Below, piece after piece: positions 20,118 to 28,487 of a DNA stretch of 64,000 nucleotides. The notes beneath the pieces were generated by a model. It searched no databases and was not told the origin of the DNA. It saw only the letters and a list, made by a program, of their open reading frames with translations. Source of the DNA: Paraburkholderia sp. CNPSo 3272 (GTDB lineage: Bacteria > Pseudomonadota > Gammaproteobacteria > Burkholderiales > Burkholderiaceae); contig NZ_JAMBPQ010000002.1 of the NCBI RefSeq assembly GCF_024206495.1, positions 372,001 to 436,000 on the forward strand. Reading direction: 5' to 3'. Both the position numbers and the translations under genes were made by a program. Positions within the stretch are counted from its first letter, which is position 1. Every line of letters starts with the position of its first letter.

Positions 20118-21065
20118 ATGAAGATCATTTTCTGGTTCCCGCAGACCGACGCCTCCACGTGGCTCCACGGCCTCGCTCGCGCCCTGCCCGATGCCGAGTT
20201 GCGCGAGTGGCAGCCCGGCGACACCGATCCCGCCGACTATGCGGTCGTCTGGCACCCGCCGCGCGAACTCTTCGGCGTGCCGGGGCTTCGCGCCATCTTC
20301 AATCTGGGCGCGGGTGTCGATGCGATCCTCGCCCACGAACGCGAACGGCCGGGTACGCTGCCCGGCACCGCCATGCTCGTGCGGCTCGAGGACTCGGGCA
20401 TGGGCCGGCAAATGAGCGAGTACGTGCAGCATGCCGTGCTGCGCTACCTGCGCCGCTTCGACGAATACGCGCTCGCGCAGGCGCGCCGCGAATGGCACGT
20501 GCTCGCGCCGCATCCGCACGAGACCTTCACGGTGGGCGTGCTGGGCCTGGGCGTTCTGGGCGCGCAGGTCGCGCACGCGGTCGCCTCGCTCGGCGTGCCG
20601 GTACGCGGCTTTTCGCGCAGCATGAAGACGATCGAGGGCATCGAAACGTATTCGGGCGAGTTGCACGGCGAGCAGTTCGACGCCTTTCTGGACGGCGTGA
20701 AGCTGCTCGTGAACCTGCTGCCCGCCACGCCCGACACCGAAAGCGTGCTCAATGCGCGCACCTTCGGCAAGCTCTCGCGAGGCGCGTATCTCGTGAACGT
20801 GGCGCGCGGCACGCATCTGGACGAACAGGATCTGCTCGACGCGCTCGCCAACGGCACGCTCGCGGCGGCGACGCTCGACGTGTTCCGCGAAGAGCCGCTG
20901 CCGCCCGATCACCTGTTCTGGCGCGAGCCGCGTATCACGATCACGCCGCACAGTTCGGCGCTCACGCTGCGCGACGAAGCAATCTCGCAGGTCGCCGACA
21001 AGATTGGCGCGCTGGCTCGCGGCGAGACCGTGAGCGGCGTGGTGCATGTCGGGCGCGGTTACTGA
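20118..21065 (+). CDS. ghrA: Glyoxylate/hydroxypyruvate reductase A-type dehydrogenase
   Basis: This 315-residue D-isomer-specific 2-hydroxyacid dehydrogenase has the GhrA subtype layout: N-terminal KIIFWFPQTDASTWLHGLARALPDAEL, LGAGVDAIL, then the NAD(P)-binding GVLGLGVLGAQVAHAVASLG, LLPATPDTE, VNVARGTHLDEQDLLDAL and the catalytic-His region FWREPRITITPHSSALT. It reduces glyoxylate to glycolate and hydroxypyruvate to glycerate in related enzymes. The gene begins just downstream of a T/GC-rich spacer and is followed after 54 bp by the HMG-CoA lyase gene on the same strand. Confidence 0.92.
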   Translation: MKIIFWFPQTDASTWLHGLARALPDAELREWQPGDTDPADYAVVWHPPRELFGVPGLRAIFNLGAGVDAILAHERERPGTLPGTAMLVRLEDSGMGRQMSEYVQHAVLRYLRRFDEYALAQARREWHVLAPHPHETFTVGVLGLGVLGAQVAHAVASLGVPVRGFSRSMKTIEGIETYSGELHGEQFDAFLDGVKLLVNLLPATPDTESVLNARTFGKLSRGAYLVNVARGTHLDEQDLLDALANGTLAAATLDVFREEPLPPDHLFWREPRITITPHSSALTLRDEAISQVADKIGALARGETVSGVVHVGRGY

Positions 21066-21119
21066 ACATCGGGCGGCGCATCGCGACGCCTTTTCAAAAA
21101 TATCGTTGGAGACACGGCA

Positions 21120-22043
21120 ATGGCCTTACCCACCGCAGTCAAGATCGTCGAAGTCGGCCCGCGCGACGGCCTGCAGAACGAGAAGGAATTCGTTCCCACC
21201 GCAACCAAGATCGAACTGATCAACCGGCTCTCGGCCGCGGGCTTTCCGAATATCGAGGCCGCCTCGTTCGTCTCGCCCAAATGGGTTCCGCAGATGGCAG
21301 ACGGCGCTGAAGTCATGGCCGGCATCGAGCGCCGCAGCGGCGCGATCTACTCGGTCCTCACGCCGAATCTGCGCGGCTTCGAAGGCGCGCTCGCCGCGCG
21401 CGCGGACGAGATCGTGATCTTCGGCGCGGCGAGCGAGGCGTTCTCGCAGAAGAACATCAACTGCTCGATCGCAGAAAGCATCGAGCGCTTCGCACCGGTG
21501 GCGCAAGCCGCGAAGGAGCACGGCGTGCGCATTCGCGGCAGCATGTCGTGCGCGCTCGGCTGCCCGTATCAGGGCGAAGTGCCGGTCGCTTCGGTCGTCG
21601 ACGTGGTGGAGCGCTTCGCCGCGCTCGGCTGCGACGAGATCGACATTGCCGACACCATCGGCGTGGGCACGGCGAAGCGCGTGCGCGAAGTGTTCGAAGC
21701 GGTGACGAAGGTGTTCCCGCGCGAGCGCCTGTCTGGCCACTTCCACGACACCTACGGCCAGGCGCTCGCCAACATCTATGCGGCGCTCGAAGAAGGCATC
21801 GCCATTTTCCACGCCTCGGTGGCGGGCCTGGGCGGCTGTCCATATGCGAAGGGCGCCACGGGCAACGTCGCGACCGAAGACGTGCTGTACCTCATGAACG
21901 GCCTGGGCATCCATACCGGCATCGACCTGAACCAGGTCGTCGCGGCGGGTGACTTCATTTCGACCGCCATTGGCCGGGCGAACGTCTCGCGCGCGGGTAA
22001 GGCCCTGCTTGCGAAGGCCCGCAGCGAAGCCGCCTGCTCGTGA
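21120..22043 (+). CDS. Hydroxymethylglutaryl-CoA lyase
   Basis: This 307-residue TIM-barrel lyase splits 3-hydroxy-3-methylglutaryl-CoA into acetyl-CoA and acetoacetate, the last step of leucine degradation. The signature EVGPRDGLQNE is at residues 11-21 with the catalytic Arg15 and Asp16. The metal-ligand stretch SGHFHDTYGQALAN and the active-site cysteine loop GLGGCPYAKGATGNVATED are present. Length is normal. ATG 21120 follows GGAGACACGGCA. It heads a compact same-strand run with ybaK, DUF1289, MaoC and MBL genes. Confidence 0.95.
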   Translation: MALPTAVKIVEVGPRDGLQNEKEFVPTATKIELINRLSAAGFPNIEAASFVSPKWVPQMADGAEVMAGIERRSGAIYSVLTPNLRGFEGALAARADEIVIFGAASEAFSQKNINCSIAESIERFAPVAQAAKEHGVRIRGSMSCALGCPYQGEVPVASVVDVVERFAALGCDEIDIADTIGVGTAKRVREVFEAVTKVFPRERLSGHFHDTYGQALANIYAALEEGIAIFHASVAGLGGCPYAKGATGNVATEDVLYLMNGLGIHTGIDLNQVVAAGDFISTAIGRANVSRAGKALLAKARSEAACS

Positions 22044-22083
22044 CACGCGCCCCATCGAATCGCAGTACGAAGGAAATCAACTC

Positions 22084-22590
22084 ATGACGGAAACCCTCGA
22101 CAACCTCGACGCCCTGCCCGATTCCGCACGCCGTGTCGCCCTGATGCTGCGCGAGCGCGGCCACGCAAGGCCCGTCGTGATGCTGCCCGAGACCGGCAAG
22201 ACCTCCGCCGAAGCCGCCGCGGGTCTCGGCTGCGAAGTCGCGCAAATCGCCAAGTCGATCCTGTTCCGCCGCCGCGAAGACGACGCGCCCGTGCTCGTGA
22301 TCGCGAGCGGCGCGAACCGCGTCGACGAAAAGAAAGTGGCCGCGCACGTGGGCGAGATCGGCCGCGCCGACGCGAAGTTCGTGCGCGAGAAGACCGGCTA
22401 CGCCATTGGCGGCGTGTGCCCGATCGGCCATGCCACGACGCCCGTCACGCTGATCGACGCCGATCTGTTCGAGCTCGAAAGCCTGTGGGCCGCGGCCGGC
22501 CATCCACATGCGGTGTTCAACCTCTCGCCACAGGAACTCGAAGCGCTGACCGGCGCGCCCGTGGTGGACGTCGCGCTGCGCGACGCGTGA
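22084..22590 (+). CDS. YbaK/EbsC-family aminoacyl-tRNA deacylase
   Basis: This 168-residue protein belongs to the YbaK/ProX family, which hydrolyses mischarged aminoacyl-tRNAs such as Cys-tRNA-Pro or Ala-tRNA-Pro. Family hallmarks are the early TGKTSAEAAAGLGCEVAQIAKSILFR (the conserved Lys), VIASGANRVDEKKV and YAIGGVCPIGH, the last with the glycine-rich substrate loop. Which tRNA it edits is not clear. ATG 22084 follows AAGGAAATCAACTC, a good site. It starts 40 bp after the HMG-CoA lyase and ends 2 bp before the DUF1289 gene. Confidence 0.9.
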   Translation: MTETLDNLDALPDSARRVALMLRERGHARPVVMLPETGKTSAEAAAGLGCEVAQIAKSILFRRREDDAPVLVIASGANRVDEKKVAAHVGEIGRADAKFVREKTGYAIGGVCPIGHATTPVTLIDADLFELESLWAAAGHPHAVFNLSPQELEALTGAPVVDVALRDA

Positions 22591-22592
22591 GC

Positions 22593-22820
22593 ATGACCGC
22601 GATTCACGACACCGTCGCGCCGCCGCCCTCGCCTTGCATCAATATCTGCCGCATGGATGCGCGCAGCGGCTTGTGCGAGGGCTGCCTGCGCACCATCGAC
22701 GAAATTGCGAACTGGTCGACGTTCGATGACGACGCCAAGCGCGCCGTTTGGGACGCGATCGAGACACGTCACACGGAATGGGTCGCGCGGCGCTTCGCGT
22801 CGCAAGGAGAACAACAATGA
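22593..22820 (+). CDS. DUF1289 small cysteine-rich protein
   Basis: This 75-residue protein has the DUF1289 core SPCINICRMDARSGLCEGCLRTIDEIANW, whose four cysteines (C-x3-C ... C-x2-C) probably bind a metal ion or iron-sulfur centre. The family's function is unknown. It is wedged tightly between ybaK (2 bp before) and the MaoC gene (ATGA overlap at 22817-22820), so it is translationally coupled. The short reading frame is clearly real because of the conserved cysteine pattern. Confidence 0.9.
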   Translation: MTAIHDTVAPPPSPCINICRMDARSGLCEGCLRTIDEIANWSTFDDDAKRAVWDAIETRHTEWVARRFASQGEQQ

Positions 22821-23266
22821 ACGCGCCCGCCCGCGTCGTTACGGTCGGCGAAACGTTCCGCTCGACGCTTCAACTCACGCCCGAATCGGTGAAATCGTTC
22901 GGATTGCTCGTGAACGACCTGAACCCGCTGCATCACGACGAAGCCTACGCGGCGCAAAGCCGCTTTGGCGGCCTGATCGCATCGGGCACGCAACCCACCG
23001 CGCATTTCATGGCGCTGCTCGCCACGCACTACTCGCAGTACGCGCAACCGCTCGGGCTCGAATTCGACATGAAGCTCAAGCGCGCCGCACATGCGAACGA
23101 CACGATCACGTTCGAGTGGCGCGTGGATGAAGCGTGGTGGAAGCCGAGCCTGAACGGCGATCTCGTGAAGCTCGTGGGCGAGGCCGTGAACCAGAAAGGC
23201 GAAACGCTCGTGGCAGGGCGCGCGACGATCCTCGTCATGCCCAAACCCGAGCACGCATCGGCATGA
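22817..23266 (+). CDS. MaoC-like hot-dog dehydratase
   Basis: This 149-residue hot-dog-fold protein resembles (R)-specific enoyl-CoA hydratases: the hydratase-type active site reads NDLNPLHHDEAYAAQSRFGGLIASGTQPTAHF, with the Asp and His of the catalytic pair. It likely hydrates an enoyl-CoA or binds an acyl thioester. AAGGAG lies 10 bp before the ATG, inside the end of the DUF1289 gene, and the stop overlaps the next ATG. The acyl-CoA theme fits the HMG-CoA lyase two genes upstream. Confidence 0.88.
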   Translation: MNAPARVVTVGETFRSTLQLTPESVKSFGLLVNDLNPLHHDEAYAAQSRFGGLIASGTQPTAHFMALLATHYSQYAQPLGLEFDMKLKRAAHANDTITFEWRVDEAWWKPSLNGDLVKLVGEAVNQKGETLVAGRATILVMPKPEHASA

Positions 23267-24195
23267 GCGCCGCGCCCGCACTCCCCGAATCGATCCGCGT
23301 GTTCGAGCGCGGCTGGCTGTCGTCGAACAACGTGCTGCTCGTCGATGAGGCGCGCGCCGCACTCGTCGATACCGGCTACGCCACGCACGCCGAACAGACG
23401 CTCGCGCTCGTGCGCCACGCGCTCGGCCCGCGCGCGCTCGACCTCATCGTCAACACGCACCTGCACTCCGACCATTGCGGCGGCAACGCGCGACTGCAGG
23501 CGCAATGGCCCTGCGCGACGCTGATCCCCGCGGCGAGCGCGCCTATCGTGCGCGAGTGGGACGAGGCGCGCTTGAGCTTTCTCGCCACCGGGCAGACCTG
23601 CGAGCGATTCGCGTTCACAGGCACGCTCGCGGCGGGCGAACGGCTCGCGCTAGGGGGTTTCGATTGGGAGGTGGTCGGCGCGCCGGGGCACGACCCCGAC
23701 TCGGTGATGCTCTACGCTGCCGGGCCGCGCCTGCTAATCAGCGCCGATGCGCTTTGGGAACACGGCTTCGGCGTGATCTTTCCCGAACTCGAAGGCGAAA
23801 GCGGATTCGCCGAGCAGCACGCGGTGCTTGAGGCCATCGCGAAGCTCGACGTGCGCGTGGTGATTCCGGGCCATGGCAAGCCGTTCACAAACGTCGAGGC
23901 GGCGCTGGAGCGCGCGTTCTCGCGTCTCGCCTGGCTGCGCGCCGACCCGGCCCGCAACGCGAAGAACGCGCTCAAGGTGCTGATCGTCTTCAAGCTGCTG
24001 GAAGTGCGCGCGATGACCTTCGACGCGCTACTGGCGATGCTGGAAAACGCCGCCTCGCTGCGCGCCGCGGCGCAACAACTCGGCCCGCGCAGCGCGTGGC
24101 CCGGGCTGCTGCGCGAGCTGGCCGGGGAGCTGGCGAAGAGCGGCGCCCTGGTCATAAACGGCGAACGCTTCGAAGCACCGGCGGCAGCGGTCTAG
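23263..24195 (+). CDS. MBL-fold metallohydrolase
   Basis: This 310-residue metallo-beta-lactamase-fold hydrolase carries the metal-binding motif THLHSDHCGG at about residues 65-74, a second His in the GAPGHDPDSVMLY segment, the bridging Asp in LLISADALWEHGFG and a late His in IPGHGKPF. The pattern fits glyoxalase-II-like hydrolases with two metals, and the helical C-terminal extension is like that of lactonase/thioesterase relatives. The substrate is unknown; a thioester is plausible from the operon. It overlaps the MaoC gene by 4 bp (ATGA) and is the last gene of the run. Confidence 0.9.
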   Translation: MSAAPALPESIRVFERGWLSSNNVLLVDEARAALVDTGYATHAEQTLALVRHALGPRALDLIVNTHLHSDHCGGNARLQAQWPCATLIPAASAPIVREWDEARLSFLATGQTCERFAFTGTLAAGERLALGGFDWEVVGAPGHDPDSVMLYAAGPRLLISADALWEHGFGVIFPELEGESGFAEQHAVLEAIAKLDVRVVIPGHGKPFTNVEAALERAFSRLAWLRADPARNAKNALKVLIVFKLLEVRAMTFDALLAMLENAASLRAAAQQLGPRSAWPGLLRELAGELAKSGALVINGERFEAPAAAV

Positions 24196-24229
24196 CCGCG
24201 CCGCAAGACAAACGCTGGAAAAGCACGAA

Positions 24230-24261
24230 AAAAAACGCTCGTCCGTTTCCGGACGAGCGTT
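24230..24261 (-). terminator. Terminator for DUF445 gene (bidirectional)
   Basis: An 11-bp perfect stem (AACGCTCGTCC / GGACGAGCGTT) with a 6-base loop has, on the minus strand, a run of eight Ts after it. It lies between the convergent MBL and DUF445 genes and can serve both. Confidence 0.85.
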
Positions 24262-24408
24262 GGAATTAGCTCTGACGTGATCAAACTGTCGAAGTCATGA
24301 TACTCGCGCCAGAATTCCCGAAGCATCGGTGATTTCCCTACAGATGACCTACGCCCTCCGGCCAGGCGCCTCGTCGCAGGATTCATTCATCTGGAATCCG
24401 AATCAATC

Positions 24409-25713
24409 TCACTGCCCGAGCTTGAGCCGCACGAGCTCGAACAAATGCGAACACAAGTAGAGCCCGAGCCCGATCGCGCCGCCGATCACCGTGCCGTTCA
24501 CGCGGATTTTCTGCAGATCCTTGCCGATTTTCAACTCGATGAGCCGCGCCGTCTCGCGCGTATCCCAGTTCTTCACGGTGTCGCGAATGTGATGCGTGAG
24601 GTAGCGCGCGAAGTCGGGCGCCATGGCGCGCGCGGCGTCTTCGAGGTGGCCGTTGAGCGAGGCGCGCAGGTCTGCGTCGGCGGCGAGCGTCTCGCCTAGC
24701 CACTGGCCCGTTGCAGCGACCTTCGCGTGCAGCGCCGAGTCCTCGCGCTCCAGGTCGTCGCGCAGCCACGCGCGCAGGCTGTCCCACAGCGCGCGCGTGT
24801 AATCGTTGAGCGCACCGCCCTCGCGCAGGCTCGCCTTCAGCTCCTCGCCCTTGCGCAGGAACGCCGGATCGCTCTTGAGCTTCACGATCAGCTTTTCCAC
24901 GACCTCGTCGAACTTCTGGCGCAGACGATGTTCGCGATCCTCGCTCACCTGCAGCAGCAGCCGGTTCACGGCGCTTTCCACCACGCGCGCGCCGCTCTCG
25001 CCGATCCACTCGCTCGGCAGAAACTTCTCGGTCGTCGGATAGTCGCTCTTGAGCCAGTCGACGATGGCCGACGCGACGAACGCGCGCGTGCCCTCGTCGC
25101 GCAACAGGATGGCGAACTGCTCGAGCATCTGGTCGAGCAGCTCCTGGTGGCGGCCATCCCGGGTGAGCGTGTCGAGAATGGCGCCCGCCGACTTCGAGAA
25201 GTCGACGCGCGCGAGCGCCGCGTTCAGGCTGTCGCGGATGAACCCCTGGATGCGCGCGTCATCGGTGAGGCCAAGCACGCCCGACATCATGCGCACCGAG
25301 TAGTCGCCGAGGCGCTGCGCATTCTGCGGCGCGGTGAGCCAGCTGGAAAGCCGCGCCACCGGATCGTGGCGGCGGATCAGCCCGACGAGCGAACCCACGT
25401 CGAGAAACTTGTCGCGCACGAAGGCGGCGAGCTCGTCGGCGATGCGCTCCTTGTTGCGCGGAATCACGCCCGTATGCGCCGAAACGAACGGAATCGGGAC
25501 GCGCCGGAACAGCGCAACCACCGCGAACCAGTCGGCCAGGCCGCCGACCATGGCGGCTTCGCTCACGGACTTGACGCCGTCCGTCACGACGCCTGGCGGG
25601 AAAAAGAGCGCCGTGCCGGCGAAGACGAGCGCCGCAACCAGCAGGAACGCCAGCGCCTGGCGCTTGGCGCGCGTGAGTTCGGCTTCGTCCCGGGGGGCGT
25701 GCGAAGGCGTCAT
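24409..25713 (-). CDS. DUF445 family inner-membrane protein
   Basis: This protein of about 434 residues has a hydrophobic helix near the N-terminus (LAFLLVAALVFAGTALFF), the DUF445 hallmark MVGGLADWFAVVALFRRVPIPF, VIPRNKERIADELAAFV, then a long charged helical region and a second membrane helix at the C-terminus (GGAIGLGLYLCSHLFEL). The family (related to YjiN) is of unknown function. The start could be ATG 25713 (MTPSHAPRDE) or 25749/25761 further out; none has a strong ribosome-binding site, and I chose the innermost one, which removes unconserved residues. Confidence 0.85.
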   Translation of the reverse strand: MTPSHAPRDEAELTRAKRQALAFLLVAALVFAGTALFFPPGVVTDGVKSVSEAAMVGGLADWFAVVALFRRVPIPFVSAHTGVIPRNKERIADELAAFVRDKFLDVGSLVGLIRRHDPVARLSSWLTAPQNAQRLGDYSVRMMSGVLGLTDDARIQGFIRDSLNAALARVDFSKSAGAILDTLTRDGRHQELLDQMLEQFAILLRDEGTRAFVASAIVDWLKSDYPTTEKFLPSEWIGESGARVVESAVNRLLLQVSEDREHRLRQKFDEVVEKLIVKLKSDPAFLRKGEELKASLREGGALNDYTRALWDSLRAWLRDDLEREDSALHAKVAATGQWLGETLAADADLRASLNGHLEDAARAMAPDFARYLTHHIRDTVKNWDTRETARLIELKIGKDLQKIRVNGTVIGGAIGLGLYLCSHLFELVRLKLGQ

Positions 25714-25815
25714 GAGGACCAGAGAATCGCGAGGTTCGAATCGCGACATTATGCTGTCCACACGCCAACCGCCGCATGCCGAAGCGCCGCGCCCGCGCGG
25801 CGCGCTCGCGACGCC

Positions 25816-26724
25816 TCAGGCCGAACGGGTGTCCCGCCGCTGCGGCACGATCCGCCAGCCGAGGTTCACGCCCGCCGCCGCGACGAGGATGAGCGCGGCG
25901 CCCACCACCTGGATCCACGCGAGACGCTGGCCGAACGCGAACCAGTCCACGAGAATCGCGACCACCGGGTAGATGAAGGAGAGCGCGCCCGTCATCGCCG
26001 TGGGCAGCTTCTGGATCGCGCCGTAGAGCAGCACGTACATGATGCCCGTGTGCACGACGCCGAGCGTGACGAGCTGCGCCCAGTGCAGCGGCGTGGCCGG
26101 CAGCGTGCCGTAGTGGATGAACGGAGCGAGCGCGAGCGCGCCGAACGCGAGCTGCACGAGTGCGATGAGGTGCGGCGGCGTGCCCTTGAGATGGCGCGTG
26201 ATGATCGACGAGATCGCGTAGAGAAACGCCGCGCCCGCCGCGTAGGCCACGCCCTGCAGATACTCGCCGGGCACGGCGAGCACGGCGGGCTGCACCTCGA
26301 CCACGCACACGAGGCCGAGGAAGGCCACCGCCAGCCACGCCAACGTCGAAGCGCTCACGCGCTCGCGCAAGACGACCACGCCGAGACCGACCAGCATGAA
26401 CGGCTGGGTGTTGTAGACGGCCGTGGCCATGGAGATCGAAGCGCGCGAATAGGCGGCGAACAGCAGCACCCAGTTCGCGACGATGGCCGCGCCCCCGAGC
26501 ACGGCGAGCGCGAGTGTGCGCGGCGGCAGATGCTTGCGGCGCAGCAGGCCGAGCGCAGCACACACGAGCGTGAGCGTGGCGCCGCCCAGCACGCAGCGCA
26601 AAAAGGCGATGTTGATCGGCGCCTGGCGCGAGGCGACCACGAGCCAGCCGATGGTGCCGGACATCAGCATCGCGACGATCATCTCGGCGGCGCCGCGGCG
26701 AATTTCAGGAGTGTTGGCAGACAT
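25816..26724 (-). CDS. EamA/DMT-family transporter
   Basis: This 302-residue integral membrane protein has ten predicted helices in two EamA repeats: the first starts MIVAMLMSGTIGWLVVASRQ with FLRCVLGGATLTLV, the second LQGVAYAAGAAFLYAISSIITRHLKG with ALSFIYPVVAILVDWFAFGQRL. The family exports amino acids or metabolites. It is divergent from an Lrp/AsnC regulator gene (159 bp apart), a common arrangement in which the regulator controls the exporter. Substrate identity is inference; an amino acid is likely because of the Lrp neighbour. Confidence 0.9.
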   Translation of the reverse strand: MSANTPEIRRGAAEMIVAMLMSGTIGWLVVASRQAPINIAFLRCVLGGATLTLVCAALGLLRRKHLPPRTLALAVLGGAAIVANWVLLFAAYSRASISMATAVYNTQPFMLVGLGVVVLRERVSASTLAWLAVAFLGLVCVVEVQPAVLAVPGEYLQGVAYAAGAAFLYAISSIITRHLKGTPPHLIALVQLAFGALALAPFIHYGTLPATPLHWAQLVTLGVVHTGIMYVLLYGAIQKLPTAMTGALSFIYPVVAILVDWFAFGQRLAWIQVVGAALILVAAAGVNLGWRIVPQRRDTRSA

Positions 26725-26883
26725 GAGCTTGCATCCTCGTTGTAGCGCACGAAGGGCGCGCGGCCCTTCGCATCTGCAAGTCAGTTTATCGGCTGCGGGC
26801 CGATGAATACATGGCTAAACTTAGGCGAGAGGCAACCATTGCCTTCGATTGAAAGGCCAACTTGGCGGAACACCCGCGCAATC

Positions 26884-27357
26884 ATGAACCGACGCCCGAA
26901 TCCAACGCCCGCCGCGGCCCCGCTCGACGACATCGACCGCATGCTGCTCGCGGCGCTCGCCGAGGACGCCCGCGCGAGCGTCGCCGAACTGGCCAAGCAC
27001 GTGGGACTGTCGGCGCCGAGCACGTCCGACCGGCTGCGCCGGCTCGAAGCGCAAGGCGTGATCGGCGGCTATACGGTGCAGATCGATCCGCGCGCGCTCG
27101 GCTACACCTTGCAGGCCATCGTGCGCGTGAAGCCGCTGCCCGGGCAATTGCATCTGGTGGAAGAGGTGCTGCGGCGCATTCCCGAATTCGTCGAGTGCGA
27201 CAAGGTCACGGGCGACGACTGCTTCATCGCCCGGCTTTATCTGCATTCGATCGATCAGCTCGATGAGATTCTCGCGAAAGTCACCGAGCGCGCCGAAACC
27301 AGCACGGCCATCGTCAAGTCCACGCCGGTCCCGCGCCGCCTGCCGCCTCTAGGCTGA
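26884..27357 (+). CDS. Lrp/AsnC-family transcriptional regulator
   Basis: This 157-residue regulator has an N-terminal winged helix-turn-helix (LDDIDRMLLAALAEDARASVAELAKHVGLSAPSTSDRLRRLEAQGVIGGYT) and a C-terminal RAM ligand-binding domain ending in ETSTAIVKSTPVPRR. Length is typical. A 16-residue extra N-terminus precedes the usual start, so the annotated ATG 26884 is uncertain by a few codons. Lrp-family proteins usually respond to an amino acid; the divergent EamA gene is the probable target. Confidence 0.9.
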   Translation: MNRRPNPTPAAAPLDDIDRMLLAALAEDARASVAELAKHVGLSAPSTSDRLRRLEAQGVIGGYTVQIDPRALGYTLQAIVRVKPLPGQLHLVEEVLRRIPEFVECDKVTGDDCFIARLYLHSIDQLDEILAKVTERAETSTAIVKSTPVPRRLPPLG

Positions 27358-27377
27358 AGCCGGGGCGCGGCAGCCCG

Positions 27378-28271
27378 TCAGCGCTCCGTGGTCTCGAAGA
27401 AGGCCAGCATCTCCTCGACCAGCGCCTCGCTCGCCTCCTCGGGAATGTAATGGCCGCACGGCAGCGAGCGCCCGCTCACGTCGCGCGCCACCTTGCGCCA
27501 TTCGGCGAGTGGGTCGAAGCAGCGCTCGATCACGCCTTCCGCGCCCCACAGCACGCGCAGCGGGCACGCCACCTTGTTGCCGCGCTCGAGGTCGGCGCGG
27601 TCGTGCTCGAGGTCGATGGTGGCCGAGGCGCGGTAGTCCTCGCACATCGCGTGGACGGCGCCCGGCTGACGCAGCGCCGCGCGGTAGGCGCCCAGCGCCT
27701 TCGGCGCGAAGGGAGCGAGCCCCGCGTGACGGCTGCCCATGACGCGCTCGATATAGACGTCGGGGTTCGCTTCGATCAATGTTTCCGGCAGCGGCTCGGG
27801 CTGGATCAGGAAGAACCAGTGGAAGTACAGCGTGGCGAACTCGCGATCCGTCTGCTCGTACATGGCGAGCGTGGGCGCGATGTCGAGCAGCATGAGCCTC
27901 TCGACGGCGTCGGCATGGTCGAGCGCCATGCGGTGCGCGACGCGCGCGCCGCGGTCGTGCGCGCACACGAGAAAACGCTCGTGGCCGAAGTGGCGCATGA
28001 CTTCGACCTGATCGGCCGCCATCGCGCGCTTCGAATAGGCGGCGTGCGTGTCGTCGCTGGCCGGTTTCGAGGAGGCGCCGTAGCCGCGCAGATCCGTCGC
28101 GATGACGGTGAAATGCTGCGCGAGCGAAGAGGCGCACCGGTGCCAGATCATATGCGTCTGCGGATGGCCGTGCAGCAGCAATAGCGGCGGTCCGTCGCCG
28201 CCCTTCACGCCGCAGATGTCTACGCCGCCCGCAGTGCGAACGGTGAAAGGCTGGAATCCGTCGAAGGGCAT
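27378..28271 (-). CDS. Alpha/beta hydrolase, haloacetate (fluoroacetate) dehalogenase type
   Basis: This 297-residue enzyme matches the fluoroacetate dehalogenase group. Counting from the annotated start, the nucleophile Asp106 and carboxylate-binding Arg107 and Arg110 sit in AHDRGARVAHRMALDH; the acid Asp130 is in LDIAPT; the halide pocket His151-Trp152 is in YFHWFF, with Tyr213 in CEDYRAS; and the base His274 is in CGHYIP. It has the HGHPQTHMIWHR oxyanion region. These residues are those needed for C-F or C-Cl hydrolysis of haloacetates, but an epoxide hydrolase or other relative cannot be excluded. ATG 28271 gives the usual N-terminus MPFDGF; an ATG at 28307 adds 12 residues. Confidence 0.85.
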   Translation of the reverse strand: MPFDGFQPFTVRTAGGVDICGVKGGDGPPLLLLHGHPQTHMIWHRCASSLAQHFTVIATDLRGYGASSKPASDDTHAAYSKRAMAADQVEVMRHFGHERFLVCAHDRGARVAHRMALDHADAVERLMLLDIAPTLAMYEQTDREFATLYFHWFFLIQPEPLPETLIEANPDVYIERVMGSRHAGLAPFAPKALGAYRAALRQPGAVHAMCEDYRASATIDLEHDRADLERGNKVACPLRVLWGAEGVIERCFDPLAEWRKVARDVSGRSLPCGHYIPEEASEALVEEMLAFFETTER

Positions 28272-28425
28272 GGGGCTAGTCTCTTGTGTTTGTTGGTCTG
28301 CGGTCATTGTATGAGGCGCGCGCGACTCGAAAATGTGCTTTTGAGCCCGCAGCGGTAGAAACCGAACACTCCCTCGAAAACCATACCAGGAATCCGCACA
28401 CGCGATGCCCGAACGACCCCACGCC

Positions 28426-28431
28426 TATAAT
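28426..28431 (+). promoter_or_regulatory. -10 box for nitronate monooxygenase gene
   Basis: A perfect TATAAT lies 56 bp before the ATG at 28488. The -35 region (CGATGC at 17 bp) is poor, so an activator or extended contacts may be needed. Confidence 0.45.
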
Positions 28432-28487
28432 CGAACGGCCGATTTCGCGCCCCGCCGTCTATCGAAGCGCCGCCAGGAGACCTCCCC

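Noticed and set aside
24192..24386. A 64-codon minus-strand frame between the MBL and DUF445 genes
   Set aside because: It would run through the strong bidirectional terminator at 24230-24261 and has no ribosome-binding site.
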